From Marsupella aquatica (taxonomy: Eukaryota; Marchantiophyta), in contig OZ316891.1 of NCBI GenBank assembly GCA_973895155.1, positions 4,340,001-4,404,000 on the forward strand: a DNA stretch of 64,000 nucleotides. The letters run 5' to 3'. Of this stretch, positions 58,201-64,000 are shown piece by piece (within the stretch, counting starts at the first letter, position 1; the number at the start of each line of letters is the position of its first letter). The translations under genes were made by a program, and so were the position numbers. The notes under the pieces were generated by a model. It worked only from the letters and a program-made list of their open reading frames with translations. It did not search any database and was not told where the DNA came from.

Positions 58201-58820
58201 ACATACTCAAGTATAGCTTTGGTATTATGAGTTCCAACACCAAAGGTTCTCCTGTGCTGCTTCCCAAGCACACAGTGTTCATAAAAATCTAGCTTAGTAG
58301 ATTCCAAATTAGAAAGAAGTCCGTTCCTGCGAAGTACCGCCAAACCCTTTTCACTCATGTGTCCCAATCTGCAGTGCCACAACTGAGTCATCTCGCATTG
58401 AGATCTAGTTACATTGGCTTCTTCACAAATCACGTTGCCCTCCAACAAGTATAGATTCATGTGCCGCTTACCCTTCATGACAACCTTGCCTCCGGTTGAC
58501 ACTTGAAGAATACCATCAGCAGAACTCCACCAACATCCATTTGCTTCCAGCATTCCAAGAGAAATCAAGTTCTTTTTCATGTCAGGTATGTGCCTGACAT
58601 TACTCACTGTTCGCACAGCTCCATCAAACATCCAAATTTTCACGGATCCAATTCCAATAATTTGACAAGGATGATCATTCCCCATCAACACAAAACCGGT
58701 TGATACTGAGTAAGAACTAAAAAACTCTTTCATACAACAAATATGATAGGTACAGGCACAGTCTAAAATCCATTCATCACCGTTGTTACTGGATGAAATT
58801 CAAAGGGCAACATCTTGACT
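55213..58820 (-). pseudogene. Copia pol: protease, integrase, reverse transcriptase, RNase H
   Basis: Protease WILDCACTYHIC (about 58775) has Cys where Ser is usual after the Asp. The integrase zinc region is LWHCRLGHMSEKGL; a frame slip near 58180 precedes the integrase core (FIDDYSRYVWITFL, LRSDNGGEYSS, PQQNGVYERLNRTLLE). A MITE at 57186-57561 splits the region after integrase. RT has SKWIYKLK, KARLVAKGFTQEKGVDYNEV, QMDVVTAFLYG and the catalytic YVDDMLIA, with a TAA just before VKNGVFGL (about 56235). RNase H has GYVDSDYGG, a TAG where Gln is expected (RSTL-TAG-KC, about 55568), STTEAEYVAAAEAAKEAIWL and IDIRYHFIR. It cannot make a full polyprotein. Confidence 0.93.
57186..57561. mobile_element. 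MULE-like MITE inside Copia pol
   Basis: 376 bp flanked by an exact 9-bp duplication CAAGCAAGG (57177-57185 and 57562-57570). Ends GGGTAT and ATACCC are inverted; further in, similarity is imperfect (ACAGGAAACA and GTTACCAG motifs on both sides). A 9-bp duplication is characteristic of Mutator-like elements. The interior is A/T homopolymer-rich with two GCTAGCGCC blocks. It separates the integrase tail (YRLWDLEAR) from the RT linker (VSRDVSFNE), which rejoin if it is left out. Confidence 0.9.
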
Positions 58821-59723
58821 TCACAAGATTTCATCATCAAGCAAGTCAATCATATCAACATCAGTGGCTGTGTTCGCTGATGGTTGATGAGTCTGCTTGA
58901 CTCGACAGTCTCGTTTCATGTGACCAAGCTTGTTACATTTCCAGCATATAATTGGTTTCCTTTCTAGAGATTTCTCTCTAGACCTGGATCTAGACTTAGA
59001 CCGAGCCTTCTCCTTGCCTCTATTCCGTGAGGGGTACGTTTGTGAAAAGGACCTATTTTTGCCAGTCATCCGCTGTTGAGTCCTCCCACGATTCACATTC
59101 AATGCACTGCCAGATGAAGATGGTGTCTGGGCATGACCCAGTTTCTTCTGTGCATCATCTGACAGCAAAGAGCTTACCACCTCATCATATGAAATGGTTT
59201 TGAGGTCTCTATACAAGAGAACCTGCTTCAAACCTTGATACGATGGGGGTAAGGAACTGAGAAGAAGCAATGCCTTATCTTCATCTTCCACTCCCTTGCC
59301 AAGATTTGATAAATCTACAGCTAGGCTGTTGAATTCATCCAAATGATCTCAAAACTTGCCTCCTTCTTTTAGCCTCAAGCTCATCAAGAGAGACTTCTTG
59401 TACAACCGATCTGAGGCATCCTCTCGGTAGTACTTCTCTCTAAGGGCCTTGAATAAGGATATGCAATCCTTGTAATCGTCCAGCTTCTTAATGATATGCG
59501 GCTTCAGATACAGCATAACTGCATTCACAACGATCACTTGCTCCTGCCTCCATTTCCTCAACGAGATCTCTTCCTCACTGCTAGACTCCTCCCGAGTCGA
59601 TAGCAAATGATCTAGGCCCATAGCACGAAGAATTCCCTTAACCTGCTTCTTCCATAGCAAATAATCCGTGCGCCCATCATACTTTTCTACCTCAAACTTG
59701 ACACCTCCAAACTTGGATGCCAT
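58821..59723 (-). pseudogene. Copia gag with one in-frame stop
   Basis: The first ATG is at 59723 (MASKFGGVKFEVEKYDG). A UBN2-type gag region follows (LLWKKQVKGILRAMGL, YREDASDRLYKKSLLMSLRL). A TGA at 59346-59348 falls where Arg precedes DHLDEFN in relatives, so CGA to TGA is likely. The frame then runs on through LLLLSSLPPSYQGLKQVLL, an Arg/Ser-rich stretch and the zinc knuckle CWKCNKLGHMKRDC. Two more TGA codons sit between gag and protease at about 58821 and 58803. Confidence 0.92.
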
Positions 59724-61366
59724 TGTTGTCCTCCCAATGTTCTCCACGTGCTATTGCTGTGCTGCTCCCTATATTCTTTTGTCGCTTTTTCCTTCCTTCC
59801 TTCTCGTTGACTCAAAATTCAAATTATGAAAAAATATCGTTTTTTTTGCAACTTTCCAAAAAACTTGAAACTTGTCACCGCCACTTAGCCCACCAACCTA
59901 GCAAGCCAACGCTGAAATCCGAAATAGAAACTGAGTTCTGACGAAAAACTTTTTCACGTTTTGGTCAAGGTGGGTAAAACTCAAAAATTCTCCCCCGTTT
60001 TGACCACCTCGGGGAATAAGAAAAATTCCAAGTACCACCCGTCGTCAAAAATGCAAATCGAGTGGTGCACCGCGTTGCTAGCTTCAGGGGCTACGTTCTC
60101 ACCAAAAAAGATCCGAAAAAATTTATCGTTCGGACCTTGGAATCTTCGACTAAAGGCCAAAAAACAGCTCTCAATTTTTTTTGGAATATTCCTTGGACTG
60201 TGCAACAGGTCTCATAGGGGGCCGTTCCCCCTGTCCAAGCGGTTAATTTGGTGGGTCACCGGGCCCAGGTTGTCGCTTAACCAATGAGGAGCCTGGAAAG
60301 GATTAAAAAACCGGGCCTAAGGGGGTTTAAGCCCCTTAACACCAAAATATTGTCTTAAAAAAGGCGCCAAGCAGTGCACGGGGAGTAAAAAACCAAAATC
60401 GAGTCGGAATGGACAGGGATGGAGCTGCGACAGCCAGGACGGTCAGGACGTCTGGGACGTCCGTGCTGGCTGCGATGTCCGCACCGGCCGTGACATCCGG
60501 GATGTCTGGGACGTCCGCGATGGGAGTATTAGCGAGGAGGAGGAGAGGGTCGCCGACGGGGTATTGACAGGGGTGCAAGGGTCGGGAGGGTGTGTATACA
60601 CACCAGGAAAAAGGCCCTATTCTAAGGCAAAATGTGCACAAAAAATAATTTTGTTGGGTTACTCACACTACCGTTATCACTTTACACCAGATAAAGACTA
60701 GTTGTCGATGGGAAATAATATCGAATTGCACCGGCACCATTTGCAACTCTAGCAGAGTAAAAAAAATCCTGTCACGACTCCTTCACTCCCCGTCAAGTGT
60801 CAATCTTGGACTCAAAATGACCACTGCACCGCGATCTCTCCGTTGAGCCGTTGCACTTCTCGTTTCTTCCTCCGAGTCGGACGCAACGACAAGAAACCCC
60901 GCTTCAGTCAAAAGAAGACTCTATAGCCAGTCAGAAACTCAGAATGGCTCTTTTGCTTGGTACATCGCACTCACTACACCCTCGATAGCAAACCAGCTAT
61001 CGAAATGATCAACTTTGCCCGATCTACGATTTGAGCTAAAGGTTGTGACGCCTCGTGCACCACAAAGCTCACACCGTTGGGAAAACGATCTCAGTTCCCC
61101 CCCAAAAGAACCGTCGAAGAAAACCGTCGAACACAAATCACAAAAAATCCAGAACAACGGAAACGTGAATTCCTCCGCACCACGAACTCCGTTCAGAGAT
61201 TTCTTTGCACCGTCGGAAAGCCCTTTCCCCGATCTATCCGTTGAGCCCAACACCTCCAAGTTCCATGCGACAGAACTCCATGAAATCCACCGACTCTAAC
61301 CGCTGGGAAAACTATCACCAACACGTCATGAAAATTTTGATCACCTCAACGTCACCTCCCAGGCTT
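59724..61366 (-). other. Unusually long Copia 5' leader
   Basis: About 1.6 kb lie between the primer site and the gag ATG, much longer than the few hundred bases common in Copia elements. No domain is found in its frames. It includes GGGACGTCC-type repeats (60440-60530). Confidence 0.6.
60420..60545. repeat. GACGTC-rich short repeats in the Copia leader
   Basis: CAGGACGTCTGGGACGTCCG, GTGACATCCGGGATGTCTGG and GGGACGTCCGCGATGG occur in close succession, a small degenerate tandem array with palindromic GGACGTCC cores. Confidence 0.65.
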
Positions 61367-61378
61367 GCTCTGATACCA
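61367..61378 (-). promoter_or_regulatory. Copia primer binding site (initiator Met tRNA)
   Basis: TGGTATCAGAGC on the minus strand, two bases after the 5' LTR; the standard plant Copia site complementary to the 3' end of initiator tRNA-Met. Confidence 0.93.
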
Positions 61379-61380
61379 AT

Positions 61381-61711
61381 TGTTAAACTATTACGTCATT
61401 CGCAATGACCATACAACCATGACTCATTCTATGCACACGAGTCGACACAATCTCTACGTGGTTCACCTCTTCTCCAAGGCTACGTCCACACAAACACTCA
61501 AGCTTTACTTCAAGAGTAGACGAACACACATGCTCTTCCTCGTCCTCAAGTTGCTCCGTTACAATGAGTAAGCACACCACACCAACGGCTTACACTAGCC
61601 CTGGTATATACAAGGTCACACACGACTAACCTAACCTCAGTTAAGATCCTAACTGTGGTTAGCCTAAGTGCCGTAACCTATGAGTCACAAGACTAAGAGC
61701 AATCCTTAACA
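61381..61711 (-). repeat. Copia 5' LTR
   Basis: 331 bp, TGTTAAAC to CCTTAACA on the plus strand. Contains CTGGTATATACAAGG, a TATA-like segment, in both LTRs. Confidence 0.95.
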
Positions 61712-62160
61712 GGGAGCTGAAGCGGGCTCAGGGTGGTATGGCTATTGGGGGGAAGGCTTAGTTATCTCGGCAGAAGAAAAGGCAAGACACGGGGAGTCCC
61801 GGCCTGAGTAGGGTCAGAGCGCACCAAGGAGTGAGAGCCAGAGTCGAGCTTGCTGGGCAAGTGCGAGGCGGGGCCTCGTAGAGACTGGGCATCGACTGCC
61901 GTTGGGCCTGCTGACCCCCTTAGAAGTCGAGTCAACCATGTAAACTGATGCTTCGCTGAGTAAATATAGTCTTTTCCCTCTAATGTTTCCGTGAGTAACT
62001 GGTGTTGTGTGTATGCTTTGTCTAGGCAAAGGCGCCATTTCAAGGGACGTATCGGGTGCGGACTAATGGTAGGGATTGCCACCCATCGCATGTCACAAGG
62101 TTCTATCGCATCGATGGCTTGAAAGCCCCAAGCCGGGAGTTAGTCCGAGTCACTAACTAA
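61712..62160 (+). mobile_element. LTR-retrotransposon-like remnant, right part
   Basis: Continues the sequence broken at 54673. An open stretch reads GTYRVRTNGRDCHPSHVTRF and then YRIDGLKAPSRELVRVTN before a stop near 62160, reminiscent of the end of an integrase or similar element ORF. Too short for firm assignment. Confidence 0.4.
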
Positions 62161-63290
62161 GGGAAAATTCCAGCGGTGGTGTCACTTGCCTCTCCAACGG
62201 TTAATACGTGCAAACCGCACTTTTCTTCGCTTAAACCGTTGGTATCGTATTACGGGGTCGTGGAGGGACGCTATTTGGATTCTTTTCACACCAGGATGAG
62301 TATTTTGGTTTCCGCTCCCGGAAATGTAGGTTTTGATCAAGTCTACCGACTACCCTCACCCCACAGCTTTTGATCAAGTCCTGCCGACTACCCCACTACA
62401 CCTTCACTCGGAGTCACCCAAAGAGTGCTGTCACCACCCCTACTCACAAGGCCGACTCAAACCAAGCAAGTTTCTTCAAATCATAGAACGGGAGAACACA
62501 ATTCGGAAAGCGAAAAAGGGAGAAGGAACACACAACAAAAGCCCATCAAGTCAAATGTACAGATCCATATCTCTTGGGAAAAACGATACACATTGCATGA
62601 GTAACCCGGCCTCCTGCCGTCTACTCAACTCCTGCCTCTCCGGACAATGAGTATGGCTCCCCCTCACTACTCTGAACACGCTTTCAAACTCCTCAGGCTC
62701 CACTCTATCCCTCCTTGCTAACTTCACACTGAGTCCCCCTAACTACTTCGGGGCTATCCCCCTAAATACTGAAAAATCACACCAAAGCACCCCTCACAGG
62801 GTCACAACGGTGGCGGCTACCCTAGCGGCGCCGCTAAAACCTTGCACTAAGAGAAATCCTTAAACTGAAGAGGAGCATGCGGCACACACATGCTGCTAAA
62901 ACCCTAAACCCAAAACAAGGGGGCCGACGGTGCCTTCGACGGCGCCCCAACAGTACACGTGAACCCTGAAAGTGAGAGGCACCCCAAAATGGCCGAAACT
63001 AGGTGCCCTTCCAAGTGCACACCTGAGCTCACCCCTGGATAGCTCTTCTTTTCCTGCTTCCGAATCACTAAGTCGCTCCCTCAACGGACTTCAGACGCCT
63101 GAGTTATGGCCGTTTCCGTACCGCAAAAACATAAGTTCTCCAGGCCATAACTTGCTCATCCTGGCTCCGTTTGAGGAGCGCCGCCTCTTGTTGGAATCAG
63201 CTCCGCGAGCTCATCCCAACAAGCCCATGAGTGACCCCCCACTAAAATGTTGGAAATCTGGAGGCCGTACACCCACGTCCGTACGCCTAT
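62161..63290. other. Intergenic, no gene seen
   Basis: TTTTGATCAAGTC followed by YRCCGACTACCC occurs twice (about 62333 and 62369). Several short frames on both strands lack known features. Confidence 0.4.
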
Positions 63291-64000
63291 CTAATCCTCC
63301 TCTTCTTCTTCGCTCTCGGTGCCCGGACTTGTGCCCCGTGAGTGGTCCTCCTCCTCATCACTCACGGGAGTGAGTGCCACCGTACTTTTCTTCTTCTTCG
63401 ACGGAGTACTCTTAGTGCTGCTGCTCCCGCGCTTCCTCAAAGCAGCCAAGGCCTGCCACGCCTTGATGTACCCCTCACCAATTGTGTCCTTCCAGAGGGT
63501 AGCCTCTTCTCCGGACCGCAACTCCAACGGTAGAACTTGCCCCGTGGCCATGGGAGTCCCGGGGGTGACAGACCTGGGTGGCATCCCCGTACTGACCTGA
63601 GCCTCCCGTAACGATTTCCGTACCTCCCGGAGCTTCTTCTCCAAGCTCTTACTCTTCTCCTGACTCTTCTTGGCTCCATCCAACAAGGGTCCATACTTCC
63701 CACTAACCTCCTTCACCACCATCTCGATAGCTTGGGAGATCACATCCGGGGAAAGTGTGGAGCCAGGTGTGCCGGGACTCTTCCGTTTCCCTAGACTCAG
63801 GGCCTCACTTCTCTTCGCTCGTGTCTCAAAGGCTGCCACCTGACTCCGTAGTGCTCCCACCTGGTTCCTCCACTCCATCACTTCTCCAGAATTTTGCTTC
63901 TCTTTGGCCAATGCTTGCCTCAACGCTCCTACTTCTTCTGCTTCCTTGGCCTTGGTGGACAAAGCTCCCTTCAAGTTGGTGATCTCTACGTGAGCTGCAT
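63291..64000 (-). CDS. Coiled-coil ORF, 5' end outside the window
   Basis: The frame is open from the window edge to a stop at 63291, at least 236 codons. It begins with a coiled coil (AEEVGALRQALAKEKQNSGE, VGALRSQVAAFETRAKR), has a Pro-rich KRKSPGTPGSTLSP break, a second helix (SQEKSKSLEKKLREVRKSL), GEGYIKAWQALAALRKRG, a basic KKKK stretch and an acidic end (ESEEEEED). The internal ATG is uncertain. It may be a transposon structural protein or a host gene; I see no catalytic motif. Confidence 0.5.
   Translation of the reverse strand, partial: AAHVEITNLKGALSTKAKEAEEVGALRQALAKEKQNSGEVMEWRNQVGALRSQVAAFETRAKRSEALSLGKRKSPGTPGSTLSPDVISQAIEMVVKEVSGKYGPLLDGAKKSQEKSKSLEKKLREVRKSLREAQVSTGMPPRSVTPGTPMATGQVLPLELRSGEEATLWKDTIGEGYIKAWQALAALRKRGSSSTKSTPSKKKKSTVALTPVSDEEEDHSRGTSPGTESEEEEED

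Larger units (their letters stand above)
54674..61711 (-). mobile_element. Ty1/Copia LTR retrotransposon, complete but defective
   Basis: Two LTRs (54674-55005 and 61381-61711) are about 97-98% identical by eye and bounded by TG/CA. The 5-bp target duplication GGGAG is exact (54669-54673, 61712-61716). On the minus strand the order is 5' LTR, primer site, long leader, gag, protease, integrase, reverse transcriptase, RNase H, polypurine tract, 3' LTR; integrase before RT defines Copia. Several stops, one frame slip and a MITE insertion inactivate it. Length 7,038 bp. Confidence 0.97.

Noticed and set aside
62896-63373. Short frames on both strands near the right edge
   Set aside because: No domain, no splice logic; overlap each other on opposite strands.

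Overview
The window looks like nuclear DNA of a land plant. It has a four-exon YUCCA-type flavin monooxygenase, an AP2-family gene with the 26-nt and 31-nt micro-exons typical of plant AP2 genes, a SIN3-like corepressor, and plant-type transposons (PIF/Harbinger, CACTA, Ty1/Copia with an initiator-Met primer site, small MITEs). Introns are short (about 110-270 bp) and intergenic DNA is repeat-rich. I cannot name the species; a non-seed plant is only a guess.

Layout. 1-4 kb: a two-exon gene with a MYB/SANT-like domain and a charged coiled-coil tail. 4.0-5.9 kb: two divergent paralogues for a small secreted Cys protein, both damaged at about the same codon. 9.7-13.45 kb: an intronless short SIN3-like gene (minus) with a long 5' region. 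14.04-17.98 kb: a complete but decayed Harbinger element. 25.5-28.7 kb: an eight-exon single-domain AP2 gene (minus), preceded at 28.7-32.7 kb by tandem 5' modules. 36.8-42.9 kb: a tandemly amplified promoter region followed by the YUCCA gene (plus). 44-52.6 kb: broken genes and transposon ORFs (a RAD16-like SNF2 fragment, an acidic ORF, a TNP2-like remnant) with a 2.06-kb CACTA element inserted. 52.6-62.2 kb: an LTR-element-like remnant carrying a MITE and split by a full Copia element, which itself carries a MULE-like MITE. The right edge holds an open coiled-coil ORF that leaves the window.

Most striking observation: three unrelated regulatory genes (SIN3-like corepressor, AP2 factor, YUCCA auxin-synthesis enzyme) carry related sequence 5' of their coding regions, always in the sense orientation of the gene. 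SIN3-like and YUCCA are collinear over roughly 1.7-2.2 kb, with exact matches of 21 and 27 bases although they lie inverted and about 27 kb apart. The AP2 5' region shares shorter modules with both. Upstream of AP2 and YUCCA these modules are tandemly amplified. This could be a co-regulated set built by promoter duplication, or three genes that took over the same repeat as promoter/leader. Activity and co-expression are inference.

The mobile elements are well delimited. Harbinger (TSD TTA), CACTA (TSD TAA), Copia (TSD GGGAG), the MULE-like MITE (9-bp TSD) and two copies of a TIR MITE (8-bp TSD) can all be bounded to the base. Several of their stop codons fit C-to-T change at CpG or CpHpG sites, as expected for silenced, methylated elements.
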